Translations under genes and position numbers: made by a program
From: Bacteroidales bacterium
Lineage (GTDB): Bacteria > Bacteroidota > Bacteroidia > Bacteroidales > UBA932
Reading direction: 5' to 3'
DNA: 64,000 bases
Assembly: GCA_022647615.1 (NCBI GenBank)
Contig: JALCKZ010000001.1
Span: 794,178 to 858,177, forward strand
Part shown: piece after piece, positions 1 through 7,552 of the stretch
Layout: each line of letters opens with the position of its first letter
Numbering within the stretch: position 1 is the first letter of the stretch
Notes under the pieces: generated by a model
The model's database searches: none
What the model saw: only the letters and a program-made list of their open reading frames with translations
What the model was told of the DNA's origin: nothing

Positions 1-1158
1 CATCATCTCCTCACCGAATGCATTGATATACATTTTTGTACGTCCCGTGACTTTTATTCTGTGCGGGAACAAAGAGATGAATTTTACACAATCTTCCGGA
101 AGGTATCTCCATAGTCCGCCGTTGGTTGTAATGATAATTGCATAGTCAATTCCCGTTTTTACTCCTTCCAGTGTAACTACGTGAGAATTATCCCCTTGCA
201 TGGCTTCATGCAAAAATTCCATTGGAACAAATTCATAAAATACGCCGTTGTTCACTGTCAGCAGCATTGCATCTACTGCGGGGTCATCCTGGAAAGCAAA
301 GTAACCTTCTGACGCATTGTAATTTTCCAGGTAATGCATATCGTCGCGCGGAATAATTTTATTATAAAGCTCCCGATAGGGTTCAAATCCAATTCCGCCG
401 TGCATGAATAATTCCAGGTTTGGCCATATATCCAGAAGGCTCTCTTTTTTGTTGTATTCCAGCACTTTATTTAGCAGGATAAGATTCCAGCTTGGCACTC
501 CGGAAAAACTTGTGATATTTTTTTTGCTGCACTCTTTGCAGATTCTCTCTACTTTTTCATTAAAGTTTGCAATAAGCGCAGTGCTTCTTTTTGGTGCGCG
601 GGCAAACTCAACAATAGCGGGCGTGTTCTTAAGCATGACTGCGGAGAGGTCTCCGTATTGTGATGAGCCATTGCCCATTTCATCCGGTTTTACGCTGCCG
701 CCAAGGGTAAGTGCGCGCCCTGCAAATAGCTTGCTGTCGGGATAAGTATTAATATAATTAGCAAGCATAGAAGTCATCCCCTTAAAGTGCATAAACTTAA
801 GCGAATCTTCCGTAACGGGAATGAACTTGCTCTTGTCAGAACTTGTGCCGCTGGATTTTGCAAACCATCTAACTTTCTGATTCCAAAGTATATAGTCCTC
901 TCCGCTGCGGGCGCGGTTTACATAACTTGCAAGACCGTTGTAGTCAGAAACGGGAACATTCTTTTGAAAATCGTTGACAGATTTAATGCTGCCAAATCTA
1001 TGCTCTATTCCAAACAAAGTCTCTTTTCCGCTATGTATCAGGGAATTAAAAGTACTATGCTGATATTCAAACGGCTCTTGTTTGCTCTTCTCTATCTCCA
1101 GCAGCAATTTCTTTTCCGCCCTAAGGAAGAATTTATTTATTATCTCATTAACCTTCAT
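1..1158 (-). CDS. GH3 auxin-responsive promoter family protein (partial, 3' end outside window)
   Basis: Translating the minus strand from the ATG at 1158 gives 386 open codons that run off the left edge, so the C-terminus is missing. The protein begins MKVNEIINKFFLRAEKK. It has the ATP-binding loop SSGTSSDKSKFIP (residues 102-114) and the adenylate-site motif NYNASEGYFAFQ (about 279-290), both diagnostic of the GH3 branch of the adenylate-forming superfamily. Plant GH3 enzymes join acyl acids to amino acids; the bacterial members, common in Bacteroidetes, have no firmly assigned substrate, so only an acyl-adenylating or amide-forming activity is inferred. A TAATTTTG -7 box on the same strand (1167-1174) lies 8 bases before the ATG. 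The gene follows recO on the same strand. Confidence 0.9.
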   Translation of the reverse strand, partial: MKVNEIINKFFLRAEKKLLLEIEKSKQEPFEYQHSTFNSLIHSGKETLFGIEHRFGSIKSVNDFQKNVPVSDYNGLASYVNRARSGEDYILWNQKVRWFAKSSGTSSDKSKFIPVTEDSLKFMHFKGMTSMLANYINTYPDSKLFAGRALTLGGSVKPDEMGNGSSQYGDLSAVMLKNTPAIVEFARAPKRSTALIANFNEKVERICKECSKKNITSFSGVPSWNLILLNKVLEYNKKESLLDIWPNLELFMHGGIGFEPYRELYNKIIPRDDMHYLENYNASEGYFAFQDDPAVDAMLLTVNNGVFYEFVPMEFLHEAMQGDNSHVVTLEGVKTGIDYAIIITTNGGLWRYLPEDCVKFISLFPHRIKVTGRTKMYINAFGEEMM

Positions 1159-1166
1159 TGCTGCTG

Positions 1167-1174
1167 CAAAATTA
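1167..1174 (-). promoter_or_regulatory. Bacteroidetes -7 box of the GH3 gene
   Basis: Minus-strand TAATTTTG matches TAnnTTTG exactly and ends 8 bases before the ATG at 1158. It sits just past the end of recO, so the GH3 gene can be transcribed alone, with almost no leader. Confidence 0.5.
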
Positions 1175-1188
1175 ACCAACAGAACGCA

Positions 1189-1905
1189 TCAAGCAAATAT
1201 TTCATGTAATACGGGAAGGGATTTTATCTCCATTTTTCCGCCCAAATGGTATGAAAGATAGTCCAAAAGGCTCTTTAAAAATTCCGCGCGCTCTTGTCCG
1301 GTGCATTGAATTTTATCAATGTCAGTAACAGGCGTGGTGAGAATATTATGCAACAGAGAAGACTGTTGCTCTGTGAAACAACATCCTTTATCAAAAAATT
1401 CTGAAAAGTGAGCTTGGGTAAAATCAAAGAATTTGCGCGATTGGCTGTAGTCATCTAATGGCATGTAACCCAGAATTTTACAGTAATGTGCAAGGAAGTG
1501 CAGATGAAAATTTTCAATGCCTTGCTGCAAACTTTCAAGGACTAAAATTGAGGATGAAAGAAAAGTATATAAGCTTGGATTTGGTTCAATTTCTCTAATG
1601 CTTTTTGTAAGCAGCTCGCTGATGAAAATTGCAATTGCATTCTTGCGGACATCTGTAACAATAGAGCGCATATTTTCAACAGGGGTCATCTCTTTTATGC
1701 TTGGCATGGCAGGACCTGTTCCGCTGTAAGATACTATATCCAAGATATTTAAAGGGTGAAGCTCTGCAATGTTTTTGTTTTTGTTTCCACCTGCCCTGAA
1801 GTAAAAAGCGCACCTTCCCGCGCAATTTGAATAGGCCTGCACAACAATCCCAGTATCGGAATGTTTAATGGTGTGCAAAATTATTATCTGGCTCTTTGAA
1901 ATCAT
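1189..1905 (-). CDS. recO: DNA repair protein RecO
   Basis: The 238-residue product has the RecO layout: an N-terminal OB-fold (MISKSQIIILHTIKHSDTGI, with an aromatic and basic strand CAFYFRAGG) followed by an alpha-helical C-terminal domain (IFISELLTKSIREIEPNPSLY onward). RecO loads RecA onto SSB-coated single strands with RecR in RecF-pathway repair. A TTG codon lies one triplet upstream, but the ATG at 1905 is preferred; AGGAAAA-like purines lie shortly before it. The gene starts 16 bases after the end of rdgB on the same strand and is probably co-transcribed with it. Length is normal for Bacteroidetes RecO. Sequence similarity in this family is low, so the call rests on overall pattern and length. 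Confidence 0.85.
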   Translation of the reverse strand: MISKSQIIILHTIKHSDTGIVVQAYSNCAGRCAFYFRAGGNKNKNIAELHPLNILDIVSYSGTGPAMPSIKEMTPVENMRSIVTDVRKNAIAIFISELLTKSIREIEPNPSLYTFLSSSILVLESLQQGIENFHLHFLAHYCKILGYMPLDDYSQSRKFFDFTQAHFSEFFDKGCCFTEQQSSLLHNILTTPVTDIDKIQCTGQERAEFLKSLLDYLSYHLGGKMEIKSLPVLHEIFA

Positions 1906-1920
1906 CAATTTTCCGCAAGA

Positions 1921-2568
1921 TTATTCTTGCAGCAGACTCCCTGCAAAATTGGCAAGCTTGCGCATTGCAATGCCTCTATGTGAGATGTTATTCTTGTGTT
2001 CTTCAGTCACTTCCGCAAGCGAGCATGAGCATCCTTCCGGAATAAAAACAGGGTCATATCCAAAACCGCCCTCGCCGCTCGGACTCTCGGCAATTGTCCC
2101 GTTTAGAATTCCCTCAAAAGAGTAAACGGTCCCTTGATGTATTAAGGTCACGACAGTTCTGAATCTTGCGCTGCGGTCTCTGCATTTTTTTGCCTTGCCG
2201 CTTGCCGCAACTTTTGCCAGCGCATCCAGCAGTTTTGCAATGTTTGCGTTGGAGTCTTTGGACTCTCCGGCGTACCTTGCTGAATACACCCCCGGTGCGC
2301 CATTTAAAGCTTTAACTTCCAGTGCCGTATCATCTGCAAAACAAGTCTTGTGGAACATATTCCATATTAGCTGAGCTTTCTCCCTGGAATTGGCCTCCAC
2401 AGTATTTCCCGTTTCCGGAATATCTCCCTCATATCCCAGCTGTTTTGGCATAATAAGTGTAAACTCTTTGCCTAGTATTTCTGCCGCTTCCCTTAATTTG
2501 TTGGGATTTCCGGTAGCAAATACCATTTGCATTGTTTTTTGTTTTGCCTTTTGCATCGCTTTGAGCAT
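1921..2568 (-). CDS. rdgB: Non-canonical purine NTP pyrophosphatase (RdgB/HAM1 family)
   Basis: The enzyme hydrolyses dITP, XTP and dUTP-like triphosphates to monophosphates and keeps deaminated purines out of DNA. Visible motifs are VFATGNPNKLREAAEIL (N-terminal substrate loop), ETGNTVEANSREKAQ, CFADDTALEVKALNGAPGVYSARYAG (the acidic FADD/S-GL segment), GEGGFGYDPVFIPEG and a C-terminal SHRGIAMRK. Family proteins usually start at MKIVFATNN, so the true start may be the internal ATG at 2532 or 2526 rather than 2568. The A-rich run before those codons and the -7 box ending 9 bases before 2568 agree with a later start. It is divergent from the S41 protease gene and upstream of recO. Confidence 0.92.
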   Translation of the reverse strand: MLKAMQKAKQKTMQMVFATGNPNKLREAAEILGKEFTLIMPKQLGYEGDIPETGNTVEANSREKAQLIWNMFHKTCFADDTALEVKALNGAPGVYSARYAGESKDSNANIAKLLDALAKVAASGKAKKCRDRSARFRTVVTLIHQGTVYSFEGILNGTIAESPSGEGGFGYDPVFIPEGCSCSLAEVTEEHKNNISHRGIAMRKLANFAGSLLQE

Positions 2569-2577
2569 TTATATACC

Positions 2578-2585
2578 CAAAGTTA
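2578..2585 (-). promoter_or_regulatory. -7 box of rdgB-recO
   Basis: Minus-strand TAACTTTG is an exact TAnnTTTG. A transcript from here would begin at about 2571-2573, which leaves almost nothing before the ATG at 2568 and favours translation from 2532 or 2526. Confidence 0.5.
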
Positions 2586-2604
2586 ACAAAAGTTTAGAAT
2601 TGAG

Positions 2605-2612
2605 TAAATTTG
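2605..2612 (+). promoter_or_regulatory. -7 box of the S41 protease gene
   Basis: Plus-strand TAAATTTG is an exact TAnnTTTG match, 22 bases before the ATG at 2635. It is back to back with the rdgB promoter. Confidence 0.5.
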
Positions 2613-2634
2613 GAAAATTTTTTAGAGGATTATT

Positions 2635-4290
2635 ATGAATAAAATTATTAGCAGAATTATTTCTGTCGCGATGGTTGTTCTTTTGTTGCCGGCAGCTCTG
2701 TTCCCTGCAAAAAATGGCGCAGCAGCTCAGAGCAAAAATTTTAAGCTATCGCAAGGTCTTGAGGTTGAATATAATATACTAAAGCAGCTCTCTACTGATT
2801 ATGTGGATACTATTAATTTTGGCAAGCTGCTCAACACGGGAATTGATGCAATGCTGAATTCCATAGACCCTTACACAGAATATATTCCGGATGAAAACCA
2901 GGAGGAGATAGATTTAATTACTACAGCTTCATACGGAGGAATTGGCGCGGTTATCAGAAAGATTGATTCTCTGGGAATTGAGATTGAACAAGTTTATGAG
3001 GGTTCTCCTGCTGTTACTTACAATTTGGAGCCAGGTGACTTGATTTTAAAAATAGATGGTGCAGATGTAAAACCTTTGTCATCAAATGAATGCAGTAAAA
3101 GGATGAAGGGAACTCCGGGCACTGATGTTAAGTTTTTGGTTAGGAAGGGACGCACGGGAGAGACAAAAGAACTTCTGGTAAAGAGAGACAGAGTGCATGT
3201 TTCCGATGTCTCCTATAGCGGGCTTCTGCAAGATTCAACCGGCAGAATGACAAAAGATGGTTATATAAAAATTGACGGATTCAGCATGGGAGGAGGAGAA
3301 GACGTTAGAAAAGCTGTCGTGAGTCTAAAAGGAAAGGGAGCAAAGCGTATCATACTGGATTTGAGGGGAAACGGCGGCGGTCTTATGGATGAGGCCGTGA
3401 ATATTCTCTCTATCTTTTTGCCAAAAGGGACAGAGGTTGTCTCGGCCAAAGGAAGAGCGGAGAGCGCAAACTTTACTGCAAAGACAAAAGAAGAACCTGT
3501 TGATACCCAGATACCTGTAATGGTGCTTGTAAATTCCGCATCGGCATCTTCTTCAGAAATTGTAACCGGAGCAATGCAGGATTTGGACCGCGGAACAATT
3601 ATTGGGACACGTACTTTTGGAAAAGGACTTGTACAGTCTTTCAGACCGGTTGGCTATGACGGCAGGATAAAACTCACTACATCAAAATATTACACTCCAA
3701 GCGGCAGATGCATTCAAGTGCTGGATTATTCTCACAGGAATGCGGACGGCAGCGCGGGCACTGTTCCGGACTCTCTTAAAAAAGCGTTTAAGACAAAAAA
3801 CGGACGCACTGTTTATGATGGTGGCGGAATAACTCCGGACATAGAAGTAAAGGGAGAAAACTATAGTCGCCCTGCTTATTCATTGGTGCTGAGCGGAATA
3901 ATGGAAGAGTATGCAGTTGATTATTATAAAAAGCATAACTCTATTGCAGCTCCCGATAAATTTTCTTTGACTTCTGCAGAGTATGCGGACTTTGTGAAAT
4001 TTGCCTCCAAGAAAAAATTTGATGAGCGTTCAGGCGCAGAAGTTTTGCTGGACCAGATGATAGAAGAGGCCAAAAAAGATGACATGTACAATGCCAATAA
4101 ATCTGAATATGACGCCCTGACTAAAAAACTTAAACTGACCAAAGAACAAACGCTCAACCTTAAAATGCAGGAAATCAAACCGTTGCTGGAAGAAGAAATA
4201 GTTCAGAAATACTACTACATCCCCGGCCGCGTCCGCTCCATCATCCGCAATGATGAACAGCTTCGCAAGGCGGTTGCCAAATGGAAATAA
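2635..4290 (+). CDS. S41 family carboxy-terminal processing protease
   Basis: A 551-residue secreted or periplasmic protease. Residues 1-32 form a signal peptide with a hydrophobic core ending in AAAQ. A PDZ domain follows (about 85-175, with the binding-loop segment SYGGIGAVIRKID). The catalytic S41 domain carries LRGNGGGLMDEAVNI, the nucleophile segment NSASASSSEIV (serines around 303-307) and the general-base lysine in TFGKGLVQ (K330). The C-terminal 150 residues are helical and charged, an extension common in Bacteroidetes homologues. Such enzymes degrade or trim periplasmic proteins from the C-terminus. The start ATG at 2635 is set by its -7 box and the signal peptide. Confidence 0.93.
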   Translation: MNKIISRIISVAMVVLLLPAALFPAKNGAAAQSKNFKLSQGLEVEYNILKQLSTDYVDTINFGKLLNTGIDAMLNSIDPYTEYIPDENQEEIDLITTASYGGIGAVIRKIDSLGIEIEQVYEGSPAVTYNLEPGDLILKIDGADVKPLSSNECSKRMKGTPGTDVKFLVRKGRTGETKELLVKRDRVHVSDVSYSGLLQDSTGRMTKDGYIKIDGFSMGGGEDVRKAVVSLKGKGAKRIILDLRGNGGGLMDEAVNILSIFLPKGTEVVSAKGRAESANFTAKTKEEPVDTQIPVMVLVNSASASSSEIVTGAMQDLDRGTIIGTRTFGKGLVQSFRPVGYDGRIKLTTSKYYTPSGRCIQVLDYSHRNADGSAGTVPDSLKKAFKTKNGRTVYDGGGITPDIEVKGENYSRPAYSLVLSGIMEEYAVDYYKKHNSIAAPDKFSLTSAEYADFVKFASKKKFDERSGAEVLLDQMIEEAKKDDMYNANKSEYDALTKKLKLTKEQTLNLKMQEIKPLLEEEIVQKYYYIPGRVRSIIRNDEQLRKAVAKWK

Positions 4291-4353
4291 ACACTCCACG
4301 TTACTTGCACTCAAGTTTGTTAATTATACCCAAGTTTAAAACCTTATTGAGTT

Positions 4354-4407
4354 CAGTTCCCCAAGACCAGAAGGCCTGCTGAGTTCCCTAAGGCCAGAAG
4401 GCCTGCT
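4354..4407. repeat. 27-bp tandem duplication at the left edge of the RAYT element
   Basis: Positions 4354-4380 and 4381-4407 are adjacent copies that differ at about 3 of 27 bases. Both contain AAGGCCTGCT or a close form. The second copy runs into the left inverted repeat, so the element's outer end may have been duplicated. Confidence 0.7.
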
Positions 4408-4564
4408 GCCGTAGTGAGCGTGCAACATCGGGGTCGCTAGAGTCGCTCCATCACGTCTCGTGGCTGGCTGGTGACCAATCGGCCTTGGAAATCAACGCGT
4501 TAAAGAAGTTCTGTTTTTTAGAAAACGGAACTTCGGTAACTATCAGATTATCAGTATCGGCAAT
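4399..4564 (+). repeat. Left inverted repeat of the RAYT element
   Basis: 166 bases whose reverse complement lies at 5963-6128. It contains a 10-bp hairpin at 4508-4531 and short internal palindromes such as CACG-tct-CGTG. Confidence 0.85.
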
Positions 4565-4583
4565 AAGCCAGCAGCAAGATATT

Positions 4584-5453
4584 TTAAACTTCATTCCAGT
4601 TGCCGACTATTCCGCATTTTTTACGATTCTTTGTACTTAACTGATATGCTAATTTCTTAGACCTTTTCTTATTGAAATCTTCCAATGTTTTGTCATGCTC
4701 AAAAATCAAGCTTGTGTCCACATCTATAAATTGTGATAAAAAAGTCCCATGCTTTGTATAAAATAAATAAGAACTATAAAGATATCCGCCGGGCCGTATG
4801 CACATTCCAGATAAAATAGGATTGTTTATAATATAGTACAAGGTATCTAATTGATAATCAACGCTTGCCTTTTCTATAATTTTTGCCGGCATTTCAATGA
4901 TAGGTGCCCTTTTAAAACCTTCCTTTGTTGATTTATTTACCAATTTTGGTCCGCTGCTTATAATGGACAATTTTTCCAGCCTCGCTTGCCTGTTATTTTT
5001 ATGGTTGTCTATTGACTTAGGTCTCTGGTACTTACAATAGAAATATCCTTCATATGCTTTTACTAGATTGCAAACAACATCTTTTACACAATTGCTGTGA
5101 ATTAACAGGTGAGCATGGTTTGTCATAAGAACAAAGCCGTAAATGCTTGAGTTGCTGAGATGTAAAAACCTGTTCAGAAAAAATAAAAATCTGCAATAAT
5201 CTTCTCTTTTAAAAAAGATTTTATGTCCATCTGTACCCCTTACAATAACATGATAAGAACTATATATATTTTCTGTCGCGACAGAAATATTATTGCCGTT
5301 TATTTTTTTGCTTGCTGCTGCCTGCCCAGATGCAAGTTGTTCCATTCCAGCATATTTGTCTGAATCTGCATGCCTTGATGCAAGTTGTGCAGCAGTTTTA
5401 GTTACAACTAATTGTGTCCCTTCTCCGTTAAGAAAATAATCTCCAAGTTCCAT
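4584..5453 (-). CDS. REP-associated tyrosine transposase (RAYT, Y1/IS200-like)
   Basis: The 289-residue protein contains the RAYT core: YHVIVRGTDGHKIFFKRED (about 67-85), the HUH metal-binding motif in MTNHAHLLIHS (H113, H115), and a downstream tyrosine cluster KAYEGYFYCKYQ (134-142), one of which should be the nucleophile. YYIINNPILSG and YLYSSYLF further on match the C-terminal part of the TnpA_REP domain. Residues 1-65 are an extension with repeated QLAS words that is not part of the usual domain. RAYTs are domesticated relatives of IS200/IS605 transposases that bind and cleave REP hairpins. The gene sits between long inverted repeats that carry hairpins. The coding region also holds a perfect 16-bp palindrome at 5271-5286 centred on GTCGCGAC. 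Confidence 0.88.
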   Translation of the reverse strand: MELGDYFLNGEGTQLVVTKTAAQLASRHADSDKYAGMEQLASGQAAASKKINGNNISVATENIYSSYHVIVRGTDGHKIFFKREDYCRFLFFLNRFLHLSNSSIYGFVLMTNHAHLLIHSNCVKDVVCNLVKAYEGYFYCKYQRPKSIDNHKNNRQARLEKLSIISSGPKLVNKSTKEGFKRAPIIEMPAKIIEKASVDYQLDTLYYIINNPILSGMCIRPGGYLYSSYLFYTKHGTFLSQFIDVDTSLIFEHDKTLEDFNKKRSKKLAYQLSTKNRKKCGIVGNWNEV

Positions 5454-5686
5454 AATTTTACATCTATTAAGTTAATAATCAAATTATTATATAATATCAC
5501 GCGGCTGCAAAACTGCAGCATTCGCATAATTTTAAACCCACATATCTCCCTCACAAACTTAATAGCGGTAAAAAAGTAGTGAAGATGCAAATGTATCAGT
5601 GGCATGAAAGTATATATGCCAAGCGCATCTGCTGTTCAAAATTAATATTTTTTATCACGACAGAAAAAATAGTTAGAGCTGTTTAT
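5454..5686. other. AT-rich spacer upstream of the RAYT gene, no gene seen
   Basis: No convincing coding potential, RNA gene or terminator was found here. It presumably carries the RAYT promoter, but no exact TAnnTTTG box was recognised. Confidence 0.5.
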
Positions 5687-5742
5687 TTTTATATGACAGT
5701 GTCGAGAGGTTGTATTTTATATGATGGTGCCGAGAGGTTGTA
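5687..5742. repeat. 28-bp direct tandem repeat (two copies)
   Basis: 5687-5714 and 5715-5742 share TTTTATATGA, a GTG core and CGAGAGGTTGTA, with about 25 of 28 bases identical. It lies in the non-coding part of the RAYT element. Function unknown. Confidence 0.75.
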
Positions 5743-5802
5743 ATAAGATGTACTTGGATGTATTTGTACATACCTAGATGTAATCAGAGAAAAAACCAAG
5801 TA

Positions 5803-5945
5803 TGCTGGTTCATGACTGGTTCATGACTGGTTCACGGCTGGTTCACGGCTGGTTCACGGCTGGTTCATGACTGGTTCATGACTGGTTCACGGCTGGTTCA
5901 CGGCTGGTTCATGACTGGTTCATGGCTGGTTCATGACTGGTCCAC
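5803..5945. repeat. 13 x 11-bp tandem array
   Basis: Thirteen consecutive 11-base units of the form GRCTGGTTCAY. The R and Y positions toggle (GA/GG and CAT/CAC) in mixed order, and the last unit has one further change (GGTCCAC). The 11-bp period is not a multiple of three and keeps frames open by chance, so no coding is inferred. The period is close to one helical turn, which would put every copy on the same face of the DNA. The array adjoins the right inverted repeat of the RAYT element. Confidence 0.95.
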
Positions 5946-5962
5946 TGCTGTATTGCTGGTCT

Positions 5963-6128
5963 ATTGCCGATGCTGATAATCTGATAGTTACCGAAGTTCT
6001 GTTTACTATAAAACAGAACTTTCCTAACAAGTTGATTCCCAGGGACGATAAACCACCAGCCAGACACGAGACGTGATGGAGCGACTCTAGCGACCCCGAT
6101 GTTGCACGCTCACTACGGCAGCAGGCCT
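5963..6128 (-). repeat. Right inverted repeat of the RAYT element
   Basis: Reverse complement of 4399-4564. It contains the hairpin GTTCTGTTT...AAAACAGAAC at about 5996-6019. The outer 75 bases are nearly identical to the left arm. Confidence 0.85.
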
Positions 6129-6254
6129 GCGGTGGCTTTACAACTCTTGCTCGTAATCTTGTAATCTTGGACTGTGAGGACCTTTGAGATTTTGGGTTTT
6201 GTGACTCATGTGGCAATGGACTTTGTGACCCAGGGAACAATGAACGTTGGAGTA

Positions 6255-7487
6255 TTACTCCCAGCGGTAAATCTTGTCTGAGCGCCGCAGGTGTTCTGCA
6301 ATTGGAATGGAGCAAAGCTCTCCTTGATGTGCGGCGGGAACGCTCTTTAAATCCACGCGGATTTCTGTGATTGTTTTTTCCAGGCAGCCGGTAGATGGGC
6401 CTATAATCAGCACATTATCTCCTACATGAAGTTCTCCTGCCTCCACCAGGACTTCTGCAACTTTCAGGTTGGAAAAGTAGTTTGTGATTTTTGCGACGTA
6501 TGTTTTTTTGCGTGTAGATTTATTGCCGTAGACTGTGCTCCACTCTCCAAGTCGCGCGCCCATGTAATAACCGTCCCAGAAGCCGCGGTTGAAAACGCCG
6601 CTGAGCTTAGACTTTAAATCAGCTGCTAAAGCGGGAGTATATTTTCCTGCAAGTACGGCATTTGCAGCCTCTCTGTAACAAGAAGTTACAAACTTTACAT
6701 ATTCTGCGCTGCGGGCGCGTCCCTCAATCTTAAAGACAGTACATCCCGCATCAATAATTTTATCTATGAACTCAATTGTACATAAATCTTTTGGAGACAT
6801 TATGTACTTATTCTCTATGTTAAACTCACGGCCGGTCTCCAAATCTGAAACCTTATATCCTCTTCTGCAAAGCTGATAGCAAGAACCTCTGTTGGCAGAT
6901 GCACCATACTCATCCAGAGAGAGATAGCACTTGCCTGAGATAGACATGCAAAGCGCTCCGTGAACAAACATTTCCAGCCGTACAAGATTCCCTCCCGGAC
7001 CGCAAATTTTCTCCTCTTTAATCCTTCTGCTGATTTCTTTAACTTGCTGCAAGGTCAGCTCCCGCGCAAGGACAATTACATCTGCAAATTGAGAATAAAA
7101 CTTTACCGCCTCAAAATTTGAAACATTCAGCTGAGTAGAAATATGCACTTCAATACCCATCTGCCTGGCCATCCCAATTACTGCCATGTCAGAAGCAATG
7201 ACAGCCGTAACTCCCGCATCTTTAGCAGCTTGCAGAGCCGTACGCACATCGCCAACCTCAGAATCATAAATGACGATATTAAGAGTCAGGTAGGATTTTA
7301 TTTTATGCTCCCGACAGATTTCTGTTATTTTTTTTAAGTCTTCCGGCTGAAAATTATTGGCTGAATGAGAACGCATGTTCAAATTGCCCACTCCAAAATA
7401 AACGGAGTTTGCACCGCCTTGGATTGCCGCCATCAGGCATTCAAAGTTGCCGGCAGGAGCCATTATTTCTATTTGATTTTCAGGCAT
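6255..7487 (-). CDS. U32 family peptidase / YegQ(TrhP)-like tRNA hydroxylation protein
   Basis: About 410 residues from the ATG at 7487 (MPENQIEIMAPAGNFE); a TTG at 7520 and an ATG at 7499 also lie in frame but extend past the family's usual start. The U32 signature is present as EMFVHGALCMSISGKCYLS, followed by SCYQLCRRGY, which supplies the cysteines that bind an iron-sulfur cluster in characterised members. A C-terminal beta-rich domain (YVAKITNYFSNLKVAEVLV) matches the extra domain of YegQ/TrhP, which makes 5-hydroxyuridine at the tRNA wobble position from prephenate. That specific role is inferred from architecture; true peptidase activity is doubtful in this family. It ends about 130 bases from the RAYT element. 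Confidence 0.85.
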   Translation of the reverse strand: MPENQIEIMAPAGNFECLMAAIQGGANSVYFGVGNLNMRSHSANNFQPEDLKKITEICREHKIKSYLTLNIVIYDSEVGDVRTALQAAKDAGVTAVIASDMAVIGMARQMGIEVHISTQLNVSNFEAVKFYSQFADVIVLARELTLQQVKEISRRIKEEKICGPGGNLVRLEMFVHGALCMSISGKCYLSLDEYGASANRGSCYQLCRRGYKVSDLETGREFNIENKYIMSPKDLCTIEFIDKIIDAGCTVFKIEGRARSAEYVKFVTSCYREAANAVLAGKYTPALAADLKSKLSGVFNRGFWDGYYMGARLGEWSTVYGNKSTRKKTYVAKITNYFSNLKVAEVLVEAGELHVGDNVLIIGPSTGCLEKTITEIRVDLKSVPAAHQGELCSIPIAEHLRRSDKIYRWE

Positions 7488-7552
7488 GTAATAATTCATA
7501 AAGTTTTGATAAAATCTCAACTTGGTACTATAAAATATTTTATCAGTTTTTC

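Larger units (their letters stand above)
4399..6128. mobile_element. RAYT-associated element bounded by ~166-bp inverted repeats
   Basis: The left arm (4399-4564) is repeated in inverted orientation at 5963-6128. The outer 75 bases (4399-4473 against 6054-6128) match at all but one position, and the inner 58 bases (4507-4564 against 5963-6020) match at all but a few. The 33 bases between them are the same length on both sides and partly similar. Each inner arm contains its own hairpin (GTTCTGTTTT paired with AAAACGGAAC on the left, AAAACAGAAC on the right). Inside lie a RAYT transposase gene and a 13 x 11-bp array. RAYT proteins act on REP palindromes as single strands, so these arms are likely its substrate. 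No target-site duplication was recognised. Confidence 0.8.

Noticed and set aside
404-1209. Open frames on the plus strand (113 and 140 codons)
   Set aside because: They are antisense to the GH3 gene, whose minus-strand frame is open to the window edge and has clear family motifs.
5803-5945. Possible CRISPR array
   Set aside because: Units of 11 bp follow each other with no spacers, and no cas genes are present.
5920-6315. A 131-codon minus-strand frame over the right RAYT arm
   Set aside because: Its sequence comes from the inverted repeat and the 3' end of the U32 gene, with no family resemblance.
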